DNA from: Cellulomonas sp. KRMCY2
Lineage (GTDB): Bacteria > Actinomycetota > Actinomycetes > Actinomycetales > Cellulomonadaceae
Assembly: GCF_000526515.1 (NCBI RefSeq)
Contig: NZ_JAGF01000001.1
Location: forward strand, 2,790,001-2,854,000
Length of the DNA stretch: 64,000 bases
Direction of reading: 5' to 3'
Below, piece after piece: positions 15,730-23,465 of this stretch. The position numbers and the translations under genes are program-made. Numbering within the stretch: position 1 is the first letter of the stretch; every line of letters begins with the position of its first letter. The notes under the pieces were generated by a model. The model was not told the DNA's origin. It did not search any database and saw only the letters and a program-made list of their open reading frames with translations.

Positions 15730-16661
15730 GGGATGACGAATCCGGCGTCGCGCAGGGCCCGGGTACCGCGTGGCGAGAGCACGTGGTCGACGAACGCGCG
15801 GGCCACCGGGTCCTGGGCGGCGGCAGGCAGCACCACGATCGGGTAGTCCGTCGTGGTGTTGAGGCGCGCCGGGATCTCGATCCCGTGGATCTCGCCGTCG
15901 AGCACGGCCAGCGAGGTCGGGCGGACGTCGGAGGCGTACACGAGCCCCGCATCGACCTCACTGAGGATGACCTTCGTCAGCACCCCGCCGACGTCCTGCT
16001 CGAGGGTCACCGGGTCGCGGTCGATCCCGGCAGCCGCGAGCACGTCGCGCGCGACGGATCCGCAGGGCACCTGCACCTGGCACATCGCGAACGTGACGTC
16101 GCGACGGGCCAGGTCCTCGATCGACGTGACCTCGCCGGGGTTGGTGGTCGGCACGGCGATCGCGAGGGTGTTCTGGGCGAACACGACCGGCTCCGCGTCA
16201 TCGATGCCGGGCGTCCCCACCGCACGTAGCCCGCCGAGTGCGATCGCCATCGTGGACTCGCTCGCGGTGGCGAGGACGTCGGCGGGTGCGCCGGCGGCGA
16301 CCTGGGCGGCCAGGCCCGAGCTCGGCCCGAGGCCGATCGTGACGGTGACGCCGGGGTTGGCGGCCTCGAAGCTGTCCGCGAGCACCGCGAACACGTCGGC
16401 GAGCGAGCTCGCGGCGAGCACCGTGATCTCGCCGCCGAGCGGCGTCGGTCTCGGCGCAGGGGTCGGTCGGGTCTCGGGAGAGGGTGTCGGCACCGCAGTG
16501 GGGGAGTCGGCGGCCGGGGCGGCTGCGGTCGAGGTGCCGCCGACCGTCGTCCCGGGCGCCTGCCGGTCGCCGACGACGCCGGACCAGAGCACGGCGCCCG
16601 CGACCCCCAGCGCGACGACGGCGAGCGTCGCGAGCGCAGCGGTCCGGCGTCGCCGGGTCAT
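15726..16661 (-). CDS. modA: Molybdate-binding protein
   Basis: Extracytoplasmic molybdate/tungstate-binding component, 311 residues. The ModA fold is visible from about residue 80: [40 protein letters not shown], and the C-terminal [20 protein letters not shown]. The N-terminus is a basic stretch and a single hydrophobic segment (about 8-32) without a lipobox cysteine, then a Pro/Thr/Ala linker (about 38-75). The protein is therefore probably tethered by an uncleaved anchor or released by signal peptidase I rather than lipidated. The ATG at 16661 overlaps the molbindin stop by 4 bases. Confidence 0.9.
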   Translation of the reverse strand: MTRRRRTAALATLAVVALGVAGAVLWSGVVGDRQAPGTTVGGTSTAAAPAADSPTAVPTPSPETRPTPAPRPTPLGGEITVLAASSLADVFAVLADSFEAANPGVTVTIGLGPSSGLAAQVAAGAPADVLATASESTMAIALGGLRAVGTPGIDDAEPVVFAQNTLAIAVPTTNPGEVTSIEDLARRDVTFAMCQVQVPCGSVARDVLAAAGIDRDPVTLEQDVGGVLTKVILSEVDAGLVYASDVRPTSLAVLDGEIHGIEIPARLNTTTDYPIVVLPAAAQDPVARAFVDHVLSPRGTRALRDAGFVIP

Positions 16662-17056
16662 CGCAGCCGCTCGACGGCGACGCTGGTGGACTTGACCGCC
16701 GCGACGGCGAGCACGCCCGGTTCGAGCCCGAGCTCGTCGGCGGCCTCACGGCTGATCAGCGAGACGATCCGGTGCGGACCCGCCTGGATCTCCACCTGGG
16801 CCATCACGGTGTCCCGCACGACGCGCGTGACGAGACCCGTGAACCGGTTGCGCACCGAGTGGTCCCCGCTGCCGCGGTCCGCCTGCTCGTGCCGCGCCAG
16901 GCCCTGGGCGAACGCGGCGAGCTCCTGACCGTCGACGACCTGGCGACCCGACTCGTCGTGCGTCGTGCTCAGACGGCCTGCCTCGGACCAGCGTCGCACC
17001 GTGTCGGTGCTCACACCGAGCAGGTCCGCGGCCTCGCGGATGCGGTAGTCGACCAT
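16658..17056 (-). CDS. MerR-type HTH plus TOBE molbindin regulator
   Basis: Small molybdate-sensing protein of 132 residues. Residues 1-55 form an excisionase/MerR-like helix-turn-helix (YRIREAADLLGVSTDTVRRW). Residues about 65-130 form one TOBE/Mop molybdate-binding domain (NRFTGLVTRVVRD to AVAAVKSTSVAVE). As the first gene of the mod operon it probably represses or activates it by oxyanion level. Leaderless: on the minus strand -10 TAGACT (17068-17063) ends 6 bases before the ATG. Its stop overlaps the modA start (ATGA). Confidence 0.88.
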   Translation of the reverse strand: MVDYRIREAADLLGVSTDTVRRWSEAGRLSTTHDESGRQVVDGQELAAFAQGLARHEQADRGSGDHSVRNRFTGLVTRVVRDTVMAQVEIQAGPHRIVSLISREAADELGLEPGVLAVAAVKSTSVAVERLR

Positions 17057-17167
17057 GCTCGGAGTCTACGCATCTGCGGCTCCGGACGACCTCGCCGGCC
17101 GCGTCTGCGGGTCGAGTCCTGCCCTGTGCGACTCGGGCGTCGTCGTCGTGCGGCTTATCGTGACCCC

Positions 17168-18370
17168 ATGCCAGGGCCTGTCCCGTCCGTGCCGCCGCTC
17201 GTCGACCCAGGACCTCCGCTCACCTCGGAGCAGATGCGTCGGTGGTCGCGTCACGTGCTGCTGCCGCAGATCGGTGACATCGGGCAACGGCGGCTGCGCA
17301 ACGCGCGGGTCTGCGTCGTGGGTGCCGGCGGGCTGGGATCACCGGTGCTGCTGTACCTGGCCGCGGCGGGCGTGGGGCGGTTGGGGATCGTCGACGAGGA
17401 CGACGTCGAGCTCAGCAACCTGCAACGACAGGTGATCCATGGCACCGCCGACGTCGGCCGCCCGAAGGTCGACAGTGCGCGCGACGCCGTGCACGCCGTC
17501 GACGACACGGTCGAGGTGGTCACGCACCACCTGCGGCTCGACCCGACCAACGTCGACGAGGTACTCGGCGGCTACGACCTGGTCGTCGACGGCACCGACA
17601 ACTTCCCCACCCGGTACCTGGTCAACGATGCGTGCGTCCGGCTCGGGCTGCCCGAGGTGTGGGGGTCGGTCTTCCGGTTCGACGCGCAGGTCGCGGTGTT
17701 CTGGGGCCGTCCACCGGCCGGCAGCGGCGTCGCTCCGGTCGAGCTGCGCGACCTGTTCCCGGCGCCGCCGCCGGCCGGGAGCGTGCCGTCGTGCGCGGAG
17801 GGCGGTGTTCTCGGGGCCCTGTGCGGGCAGGTCGGCTCGGTCATGGCCACCGAGGCCGTCAAGCTCGTGGCGGGCGTCGGCCGGCCCCTGCTGGGTCGCG
17901 TCCTGGTCCTCGATGCGCTGGCTGCCCGGTGGACCGAGGTCCCACTGGTCGGGCACGAGCGCGCTCGCGGGCGCCCGGAGGTTCAGCCCGAGCGGCCGTC
18001 CGCCGTCGCCGCCGCACCCGCCGCACCCGCGGCACCCGTCGCAACCCTCACCGCCCGCGCGCTGGCGGACCGCCTGCTGGCGCGGGATGCCGGCCTGGAC
18101 GCGTTCGAGCTGATCGACGTCCGGGAGCCGGCCGAGCACGCGATCGTGGCGATCCCGGGTGCCCGGCTCGTCCCGCTCGGCGAGCTCCTGCACGGCTCCG
18201 GCTCGGCCGATCTGCCTCGGGACCGTCCGCTCGTGCTGCACTGTCACAGCGGCATCCGCTCCGAACGCGCCGCGCGGGCCCTGCAGGCTGCCGGGTTCGA
18301 CGTCTCGCACCTGGCCGGCGGGATCCTCGCGTGGGTCACGGACGTCGACCCGACGCTGCCCACCTACTGA
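17168..18370 (+). CDS. moeZ: MoeZ-type sulfurylase: ThiF/MoeB domain plus rhodanese
   Basis: Enzyme of 400 residues that adenylates the C-terminal Gly of a sulfur-carrier protein such as MoaD and transfers sulfur to it. Residues about 20-270 are the E1-like ThiF/MoeB domain with VVGAGGLGSPVLLYLAAAGV (nucleotide loop), LSNLQRQVIH, DGTDNFPTRYLVND, and Cys209 in SCAEGG. A Pro/Ala linker leads to a rhodanese domain (about 295-400) with the persulfide cysteine Cys359 in LHCHSGIRS. The zinc CxxC pairs of E. coli MoeB are not visible. Leaderless promoter: -10 TATCGT (17156-17161), 6 bases before the ATG. Divergent from the mod operon. It could also serve thiamine or cysteine sulfur carriers. Confidence 0.9.
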   Translation: MPGPVPSVPPLVDPGPPLTSEQMRRWSRHVLLPQIGDIGQRRLRNARVCVVGAGGLGSPVLLYLAAAGVGRLGIVDEDDVELSNLQRQVIHGTADVGRPKVDSARDAVHAVDDTVEVVTHHLRLDPTNVDEVLGGYDLVVDGTDNFPTRYLVNDACVRLGLPEVWGSVFRFDAQVAVFWGRPPAGSGVAPVELRDLFPAPPPAGSVPSCAEGGVLGALCGQVGSVMATEAVKLVAGVGRPLLGRVLVLDALAARWTEVPLVGHERARGRPEVQPERPSAVAAAPAAPAAPVATLTARALADRLLARDAGLDAFELIDVREPAEHAIVAIPGARLVPLGELLHGSGSADLPRDRPLVLHCHSGIRSERAARALQAAGFDVSHLAGGILAWVTDVDPTLPTY

Positions 18371-18451
18371 CCGGTACCCTGACCCTGCCCGGGGGCACGG
18401 CGTCTCGCCGTGGGTTCGTCGGACCCCTGGCAGGCACGGCCTGGACGGCTC

Positions 18452-18487
18452 TGGAACGGTGATAGCGGGCGCGTTATCATGCGTGGC
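18452..18487 (+). promoter_or_regulatory. Leaderless promoter and dyad of HTH-MNT/HEPN operon
   Basis: -35-like TGGAAC (18452-18457), 17-base spacer, -10 TATCAT (18475-18480), then 7 bases to the ATG at 18488. A near-palindrome, TGATAGCGGGCGCGTTATCA (18460-18479), covers spacer and -10, which suits autorepression by the encoded HTH protein. Confidence 0.6.
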
Positions 18488-18949
18488 ATGGACGACGACT
18501 TCGGAGCTCGGCTGCGTGCGGCCCGCCACCGCCGTGGCTTGACGCAGCGCGACCTCGCGCGGGCCTCCGGAGTGCATCAGCCGACCATCGCCGCGATCGA
18601 GACGGGCCGGAGGCAGCCCACCCCACACGTGCGAGCCGCTCTGGACTCTGCCGTCCGTGTCCGGCCTTCGGAGGCGTTGGCCGCTCACCGCGAGGAGCTG
18701 CGTTCGGCGATCGCTCGCCACCACGGCAGCGACCCGAGGGTCTTCGGCTCCGCCGCACGTGGCGACGACAGCCCGGACTCGGACCTGGACCTGATGGTGA
18801 CCTTCGGGCCGGGGACAACTGACCTGGTCGACCTCCTGGACCTCGTGGACGAGCTGGAGCAGATCACCGGGGTCAAGGTCGACGTCATCTCCGGACGAGC
18901 CACCGGCCCGGTCGTCGACCATGCCCTGCGCGAGGCTGTACCGCTGTGA
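18488..18949 (+). CDS. mntA: XRE HTH plus MNT nucleotidyltransferase antitoxin
   Basis: Fusion of 153 residues. Residues 1-65 are an XRE helix-turn-helix (RLRAARHRRGLTQRDLARAS, VHQPTIAAIETGRRQPT). Residues about 75-153 are a minimal nucleotidyltransferase with FGSAARGDDSPDSDLDLMV, the GSx10DxD metal site. In MntA-HepT modules the MNT protein AMPylates the HEPN toxin and neutralises it. The added HTH suggests the antitoxin also represses its own promoter. The ATG at 18488 was chosen because a -10 ends 7 bases before it; ATG 18479 is the alternative. The HEPN gene follows on the same strand. Confidence 0.82.
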   Translation: MDDDFGARLRAARHRRGLTQRDLARASGVHQPTIAAIETGRRQPTPHVRAALDSAVRVRPSEALAAHREELRSAIARHHGSDPRVFGSAARGDDSPDSDLDLMVTFGPGTTDLVDLLDLVDELEQITGVKVDVISGRATGPVVDHALREAVPL

Positions 18950-19010
18950 GCGACGAGTGCTTCGGGGCCCGGCGGGCCCGGCCGGCCCTGACGGTTCACC
19001 GGCGTACCAG

Positions 19011-19373
19011 GTGAACGCCGACGGTGGGCACGACGGGCGGGTGGAGCGTCGCCTGTCCGACCTGGTCCAGATGGCCCACGTCGCCCAGGGGATCGTGGCC
19101 AAGGGTCTGGGTGCATACCTCGCCGACGGGATCGACGGGCAGACCCTCCGGCTGGCCGGACGCCAGCTCGTCGTCCAGGTCGCCACCGTGGTGGAGAAGC
19201 TCCCCGACTCGTTCAAGGACCAGCACCCCGACGTCGAGTGGGTCAAGATCCAACGGATGCGGAACCTCGTCGCGCATCACTACGACAAGGTGCTTGACGA
19301 GTTCGTCTGGGAGTCACTCCGCACACGCATCCCGGACCTGGTCGACCAGCTCGGCGCCGGTGAGGCGCAGTAG
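19011..19373 (+). CDS. hepT: HEPN domain toxin, HepT/DUF86 family
   Basis: All-helical HEPN protein of about 120 residues and likely RNase toxin. The catalytic Rx4-6H motif with the AMPylatable tyrosine is visible as MRNLVAHHYDKV (R-x4-H-x-Y). Other family helices are RRLSDLVQMAHVAQG and LAGRQLVVQVATVVEKLPDS. The start is uncertain. GTG 19011 (62 bases after the MNT stop) gives a normal length; GTG 18957 and GTG 19041 are in the same frame. The GTG that overlaps the MNT stop (18946) is in another frame and stops after 22 codons, so it is not the start. Confidence 0.8.
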   Translation: MNADGGHDGRVERRLSDLVQMAHVAQGIVAKGLGAYLADGIDGQTLRLAGRQLVVQVATVVEKLPDSFKDQHPDVEWVKIQRMRNLVAHHYDKVLDEFVWESLRTRIPDLVDQLGAGEAQ

Positions 19374-19384
19374 CGGCGACCTCC

Positions 19385-20062
19385 CTACCGGCCCGCCTCT
19401 GCGCGGTGGAGCTCGGCGACGCACAGGTCGGGCAGGACGAACGGAAGGATCCTGGTCGCCGTGACCTCGGTCCCGACGCGTTCGAGTGCGCCCTGGATCA
19501 GGCCGAGGTGCGCGCCGCAGACGATGTCGGGCTGCACCTCGGCGAGCTCACGGAACGGGCAGTGGTGCAGTCGGATGCTGGCGGCGTCGGGCGACAGCTC
19601 GGGGGCGAACCCGTTGGCCCGCAGCATCGCCAGGACGGGTGCCAGCAGCTCGATGCGGGGGCGCGGTGTCGACGGGCTCTGCGGTGTCGACGCCTCGCTC
19701 CGCGCCCACTGTCGGCCTGCTTCGGCGGCCTGACCGGCCGGGTCCGGGGCGACGGCGGCCAGGCGTGCGGCCAGCACCTGGGCGAGGAGCTGGTACCGGC
19801 GATCGCCCTCGGGGGCGCCGGTGGGCTCGTACAGCTCGCGCGGCCGTCCCGGCGAGCTCCGGGTGTCGGTGCGACGGGTCACGTGCCCGGTGCGGACGAG
19901 CGCGTCGAGATGCGCGCGGACGGTGTTGGGGTGCAGGCCCGTCAGCGGAGCCAGGTCGCTGATCGCAAGACCGCCGTCGTGGGCGCGCAGGATCTCCAGG
20001 AGTGCGGCCCGCCGGGCGCCGGGCGGACGACGCAGGGTGGGTTCGGAGCGCGGTACGGGCAC
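19385..20062 (-). CDS. SufR-like HTH regulator with C-terminal Cys/His cluster
   Basis: Regulator of about 225 residues. The N-terminal winged helix is visible in ALLEILRAHDGGLAISDLAP and LTGLHPNTVRAHLDALVRTG. The C-terminal part has RLHHCPFRELAEVQPDIVCG, then AHLGLIQGAL and a late cysteine in LPDLCVAEL, a Cys/His pattern like that of the Fe-S repressor SufR (COG2345). An Fe-S or NO-responsive sensor is therefore inferred. A close paralogue lies at 25477. The GTG at 20062 was preferred (GGAAAA eight bases upstream); GTG 20077 is in frame. Divergent from the DUF2249 gene over an AT-rich dyad. Confidence 0.78.
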   Translation of the reverse strand: MPVPRSEPTLRRPPGARRAALLEILRAHDGGLAISDLAPLTGLHPNTVRAHLDALVRTGHVTRRTDTRSSPGRPRELYEPTGAPEGDRRYQLLAQVLAARLAAVAPDPAGQAAEAGRQWARSEASTPQSPSTPRPRIELLAPVLAMLRANGFAPELSPDAASIRLHHCPFRELAEVQPDIVCGAHLGLIQGALERVGTEVTATRILPFVLPDLCVAELHRAEAGR

Positions 20063-20064
20063 GT

Positions 20065-20097
20065 TTGCATTTTCCACGGTTGAGGGGGTAAAAACAA
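20065..20097. promoter_or_regulatory. AT-rich dyad and promoter upstream of DUF2249 gene
   Basis: TTGCATTTTCC (20065-20075) and GGTAAAAACAA (20087-20097) form an imperfect inverted repeat (8 of 11). On the plus strand TTGCAT can act as -35 and TAAAAA (20089-20094) as -10 with an 18-base spacer. A likely operator of the divergent SufR-like regulator; the AT content stands out locally. Confidence 0.5.
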
Positions 20098-20139
20098 CAC
20101 CGGCGCACCGGCGCCGACTGCGACAGTTCAGGAGCCACC

Positions 20140-20505
20140 ATGACAACGCTGCCGATCGTCAGTGCCGAGAGCCCGACGACCGCCGAGAAGGACGCCGGGG
20201 GCTGCGGCTGCGGTGGCTGCGGCTGTGGCGGCGGGCAGGCGCCGGAGACCCAGGCCCAGCAGGTCCAGCCGGGCGACCTGGACGTCCGGTCGCTCGCCCC
20301 GGCGCAGCGCCACGAGCGGATCTTCGCCGCGGTCGCCGCGCTCGAGCCGGGCGAGGCCTTCGTCCTGACCAACGACCACGACCCCAAGCCGCTGCGCTAC
20401 CAGCTCGACGCCGAGCAGCCGGGACAGATCGGCTGGGAGTACCTTGCGGAGGGCCCCGAGGTGTGGCGCGTGCAGATCAGCCGCGTCGCGGGGCACTGCT
20501 GCTGA
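20140..20505 (+). CDS. DUF2249 protein with N-terminal Cys-Gly cluster
   Basis: Small cytosolic protein of 121 residues. The C-terminal 75 residues match the DUF2249 fold (LDVRSLAPAQRHERIFAAVA, LTNDHDPKPLRYQLDAE, WEYLAEGPEVWRVQISR). In front is a glycine-cysteine cluster GGCGCGGCGCGGG with Cys22, 24, 27 and 29, and the chain ends in His-Cys-Cys, so metal or Fe-S binding is plausible. DUF2249 proteins often occur beside NO-related genes; function is unproven. Good ribosome site AGGAG before the ATG. Divergent from a SufR-like regulator and upstream of moeA. Confidence 0.82.
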   Translation: MTTLPIVSAESPTTAEKDAGGCGCGGCGCGGGQAPETQAQQVQPGDLDVRSLAPAQRHERIFAAVAALEPGEAFVLTNDHDPKPLRYQLDAEQPGQIGWEYLAEGPEVWRVQISRVAGHCC

Positions 20506-20537
20506 CCGAGCACTGCTGCTGACCGAGCACTGCTGAC
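20492..20537 (+). repeat. Short tandem repeat after DUF2249 gene
   Basis: The unit GCACTGCTGCTGACCGA occurs twice in direct succession, followed by a partial third copy. The first copy encodes the last residues (His-Cys-Cys) of the DUF2249 protein and its stop. It looks like local slippage duplication. Confidence 0.6.
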
Positions 20538-20560
20538 CGGACGGGGAGCGAGGCCACCTG

Positions 20561-21811
20561 GTGCGCACCGTCGACGAGCACCGCGCGGCCGCGCTGGCCC
20601 TGGTGGCACCGCTCGCCACCGTACGGCTGGCGATCGACGTGGCTGACTGTCACGTCCTGGCTCAGGACGTGACAGCGCCGTCGGCCCTGCCGCGCTGGGA
20701 CAGCTCCGCGATGGACGGCTACGCGGTGCGCGCTGCCGACCTCGCCGGTGCCGCGCCGCAGCACCCGGTGCGTCTGCGGGTGCTGGCCGACCTGCCGGCC
20801 GGCAGCGATGCCGAGCCCGAGGTCCGGCCGGGGACCGCCGCCCGGATCATGACCGGTGCCCCGGTGCCGCCCGGTGCCGATGCGATCGTGCCGGTCGAGC
20901 GCACCGACGGCGGCACCGATGTCGTGGGTGTCGAGGAGCAGCCGGTCCCGGGCGCGCACATCCGCAGGGCGGGCGAGGACGTCGCGGCCGGAGACCTGGT
21001 GCTCGCCGCGGGCACGCTGCTCGGGCCGGCTCAGATCGCGGCGGCGGCGTCGGTGGGCTGCGCGGACCTGCTGGTGCACCGGCGGCCGCGGGTCGCGGTG
21101 CTGTCCACCGGGAGCGAGCTGGTCACCCCCGGTGCAGCGTTGCGCCGCGGCCAGATCCCGGACTCGAACTCCTACCTGCTGGCCGCTGCTGTGCGGGCCG
21201 CCGGGTGTGAGCCGATCCGGATCGGTGCGGTGCCGGACGACCCGGCGGCCCTGCGCGGCGTGCTCGACGCCCAGGACGGCACCGTCGATCTCGTCATCAC
21301 CTCGGGCGGGGTGAGCATGGGCGCCTACGACGTGGTCAAGGAGGTGCTCGCGGCCGAGCCCGGGATGAACTTCGTGCAGGTCGCCATGCAACCGGGCAAG
21401 CCCCAGGGCATCGGACGGCTCGGCCGCGGCACGCCCGTCCTCGCGCTGCCCGGCAACCCGGTCAGTGCCTTCGTCTCGTTCGAGGTCTTCGTGCGGCCGG
21501 TGCTGCTGCGCCTGCGCGGACTCGACGACGTCCGGCGCCAGGAGGTCGGAGCCGTCGTCGTGGACGGGTGGCGCAAGCAGCCGGGACGGGCGCAGTACAT
21601 GCCGGTCGTGCTGGAGTCCGCGACGCCTGCCGGTCCCGGTCCCGGTCCCGAGCACAGCACCGAGCCGCTGGTGCGTCGCGCGGCGGCCGGCGGGTCGGGC
21701 TCGCACCTCGTGGTCGGTCTCGCCCGCGCGCAGGGGCTGGCGGTCGTCGGGATCGAGGTCGAGCACGTCCGGCCCGGCGATAGGGTGCGCGTCATGCGAG
21801 TCGACAGATGA
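20561..21811 (+). CDS. moeA: Molybdopterin molybdenumtransferase MoeA
   Basis: Inserts molybdate into adenylated molybdopterin, the last step of basic Mo-cofactor synthesis. 416 residues, the usual length. Visible family motifs: LPRWDSSAMDGYAV, GTAARIMTGAPVPPGADAIV, RAGEDVAAGD, VAVLSTGSELVTPG, PDSNSYLLAA, ITSGGVSMGAYD and LPGNPVSAFVSFEVFVRP. GTG start at 20561. Its stop overlaps the moaC start (ATGA), beginning a tightly coupled run moeA-moaC-mobA-moaD. Confidence 0.95.
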   Translation: MRTVDEHRAAALALVAPLATVRLAIDVADCHVLAQDVTAPSALPRWDSSAMDGYAVRAADLAGAAPQHPVRLRVLADLPAGSDAEPEVRPGTAARIMTGAPVPPGADAIVPVERTDGGTDVVGVEEQPVPGAHIRRAGEDVAAGDLVLAAGTLLGPAQIAAAASVGCADLLVHRRPRVAVLSTGSELVTPGAALRRGQIPDSNSYLLAAAVRAAGCEPIRIGAVPDDPAALRGVLDAQDGTVDLVITSGGVSMGAYDVVKEVLAAEPGMNFVQVAMQPGKPQGIGRLGRGTPVLALPGNPVSAFVSFEVFVRPVLLRLRGLDDVRRQEVGAVVVDGWRKQPGRAQYMPVVLESATPAGPGPGPEHSTEPLVRRAAAGGSGSHLVVGLARAQGLAVVGIEVEHVRPGDRVRVMRVDR

Positions 21812-22278
21812 CCTTCACCCACCTGGACGACGCCGGCCATGCGCGCATGGTCGACGTGACGCACAAGCGGCCGACCGTCCGCGAGGCCACGGCGACGGGT
21901 TCGGTGCGATGTGCGCCGCAGGTGGTCGAGGCCCTGCGCTCGGGCGACGTCCCCAAGGGCGACGTGCTGGCCGTCGCGCGGATCGCCGGCATCAGCGCCG
22001 CGAAGCGGACCGCCGAGCTGTTGCCGCTGGCGCACGTGATCGGGGTGCACGGTGTCACCGTCGACCTCGAGGTGGCCGACGACGGCGTGCACGTGACCGC
22101 GACGGTGCGGACCGCCGATCGTACCGGGGTCGAGATGGAGGCTCTCACCGCCGTCGCCGTCGCCGCCCTCGCGGTCGTGGACATGGTCAAGGGGATGGAC
22201 AAGGGCACCTCGATCGCCGATGTCCGGCTGGTCGCGAAGTCCGGCGGCAGGTCCGGCGACTGGCGGCGAGAGGCATGA
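21808..22278 (+). CDS. moaC: Cyclic pyranopterin monophosphate synthase MoaC
   Basis: Converts the MoaA product, 3',8-cyclo-7,8-dihydro-GTP, into cyclic pyranopterin monophosphate. 156 residues. Seen: MVDVTHKRPTVREA, AKRTAELLPLAH, GVEMEALTAVAVAALAVVDM and VKGMDKGTSI, with the catalytic Lys and Asp regions intact. It overlaps moeA and the next gene by ATGA at both ends. Confidence 0.95.
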   Translation: MTFTHLDDAGHARMVDVTHKRPTVREATATGSVRCAPQVVEALRSGDVPKGDVLAVARIAGISAAKRTAELLPLAHVIGVHGVTVDLEVADDGVHVTATVRTADRTGVEMEALTAVAVAALAVVDMVKGMDKGTSIADVRLVAKSGGRSGDWRREA

Positions 22279-23192
22279 CGCGCGGCTTCGACGCGATCGT
22301 CCTGGCCGGGGGACAGGGGCGTCGGCTCGGCGGCGTGAGCAAGGCCGAGGTCCTGGTGGCCGGACGTCCGATGGTCGACCACGTGCTCGAGGCCGCGTCC
22401 GGGGCGCGGCGGATCGTCATCGTCGGGCCGGACGACCTGCTCCGACCCGGCGTCGCGACGGTCCTGGAGGACCCGCCCCTCGGCGGGCCGGTCGCCGGGA
22501 TCGACGCCGGACTGACCCACCTGCGGGCGTCGGGCGCCGGCGGCGACCTGGTCCTCGTGCTCGCGTGCGACGTGCCGCTCGTCGCCGCAGCCGTGCCGCG
22601 GCTGCTGGCCGCGCTCGACGCCGAGCACGCGGCGGACGGAGCGCACCTGGTCGATGCCTCGGGCCACGCGCAGATCCTCGCCGTGTTCCGGCGGGCCGCC
22701 CTGGCCGCGGCGCTGGCGGCTCTCGCGGCCGACGGCGGGGTGCACGGTGTCTCGATGCGCAGGCTCGTCGGCGGGCTGCGGATGGTCCAGGTCGCCGACC
22801 CGGACGGCCAGGGCGCCGACGCGGACACGTGGGACGATGTGCAGCGTCTGGACAGCCTCATGACCCGGAAGGTCACCGTGAGCGACAGCAGCCCCCACAC
22901 GCCCAGCGGCAGCGAGCTGCACCGATGGCTGGTGAGCACCGGCCAGGACCTCGGCGTCAACCCTGACGCGCTCGAGGTCGAGTCCCTGCTCGACCTCTCG
23001 CGGGAGGTGGCCAACGGGGTCGCCCGCCCCGCCGTGCCGTTGACCAGCTTCCTGGTGGGGTACGCCGTCGGTGCCGGTGGCGGCGACCGCGCGACGTTCG
23101 ACCGGGTCGTCGCCCGGGTGACCGAGCTGGCCCGAGGGTGGTCGGTCGAGCAGGCCCCGGACGACCCGGCCGGCGGCCAGGACACCGCGTGA
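22275..23192 (+). CDS. mobA: MobA-like nucleotidyltransferase fused to DUF6457
   Basis: Protein of 305 residues. Residues 1 to about 195 are a MobA-type molybdenum cofactor guanylyltransferase: LAGGQGRRLGGVSKAEVLVA (nucleotide loop and catalytic Lys), EDPPLGGPVAGIDAGL and LACDVPLVAAAVPRLL. Residues about 220-295 are a DUF6457 domain (LHRWLVSTGQDLGVNPDA, SREVANGVARPAVPLTSFLV). The fusion suggests DUF6457 acts in Mo-cofactor maturation. ATG overlaps the moaC stop; the stop overlaps moaD (GTGA). The target nucleotide (GTP or CTP) cannot be told. Confidence 0.88.
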   Translation: MTRGFDAIVLAGGQGRRLGGVSKAEVLVAGRPMVDHVLEAASGARRIVIVGPDDLLRPGVATVLEDPPLGGPVAGIDAGLTHLRASGAGGDLVLVLACDVPLVAAAVPRLLAALDAEHAADGAHLVDASGHAQILAVFRRAALAAALAALAADGGVHGVSMRRLVGGLRMVQVADPDGQGADADTWDDVQRLDSLMTRKVTVSDSSPHTPSGSELHRWLVSTGQDLGVNPDALEVESLLDLSREVANGVARPAVPLTSFLVGYAVGAGGGDRATFDRVVARVTELARGWSVEQAPDDPAGGQDTA

Positions 23193-23437
23193 GCGGAGCC
23201 GTCACGGTCCGCTACTTCGCCGCGGCCGCCGAGGCTGCCGGCCTCGAGACCGAAGAGCTCGTCGCCGCGACCGCCGGTGAGCTGCGCGCGGCGATGACCG
23301 CTGCGCACGGACCGGGGCTCGGGCGGGTCCTGACCCGCTGCTCGCTCCTCGCAGCAGGGACTCGCCTGGCCGACGACGCCGCACCGGTGGCACCGGGCGT
23401 CACCGTCGACGTGCTCCCGCCGTTCGCCGGCGGCTGA
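23189..23437 (+). CDS. moaD: Molybdopterin synthase sulfur carrier subunit MoaD
   Basis: Ubiquitin-like sulfur carrier of 82 residues ending in the Gly-Gly that becomes the thiocarboxylate. Seen: VTVRYFAAAAEAAGLETEEL and the end VTVDVLPPFAGG. The GTG at 23189 overlaps the stop of the mobA-like gene (GTGA). Its Gly-Gly end is the likely substrate of the MoeZ protein at 17168, and it pairs with MoaE (24467-24898). Confidence 0.92.
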   Translation: MSGAVTVRYFAAAAEAAGLETEELVAATAGELRAAMTAAHGPGLGRVLTRCSLLAAGTRLADDAAPVAPGVTVDVLPPFAGG

Positions 23438-23465
23438 CCGGGGCCGGCGGCTGCTCTGCCTGCTG

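Noticed and set aside
17156-18370. Lack of zinc CxxC pairs in the MoeB domain as a sign of decay
   Set aside because: The other catalytic motifs are intact, and I recall actinobacterial MoeZ proteins lacking these pairs.
18946-19014. GTG overlapping the MNT stop as the start of the HEPN gene
   Set aside because: That frame stops after 22 codons and does not contain the HEPN motif, which is in another frame from GTG 19011.
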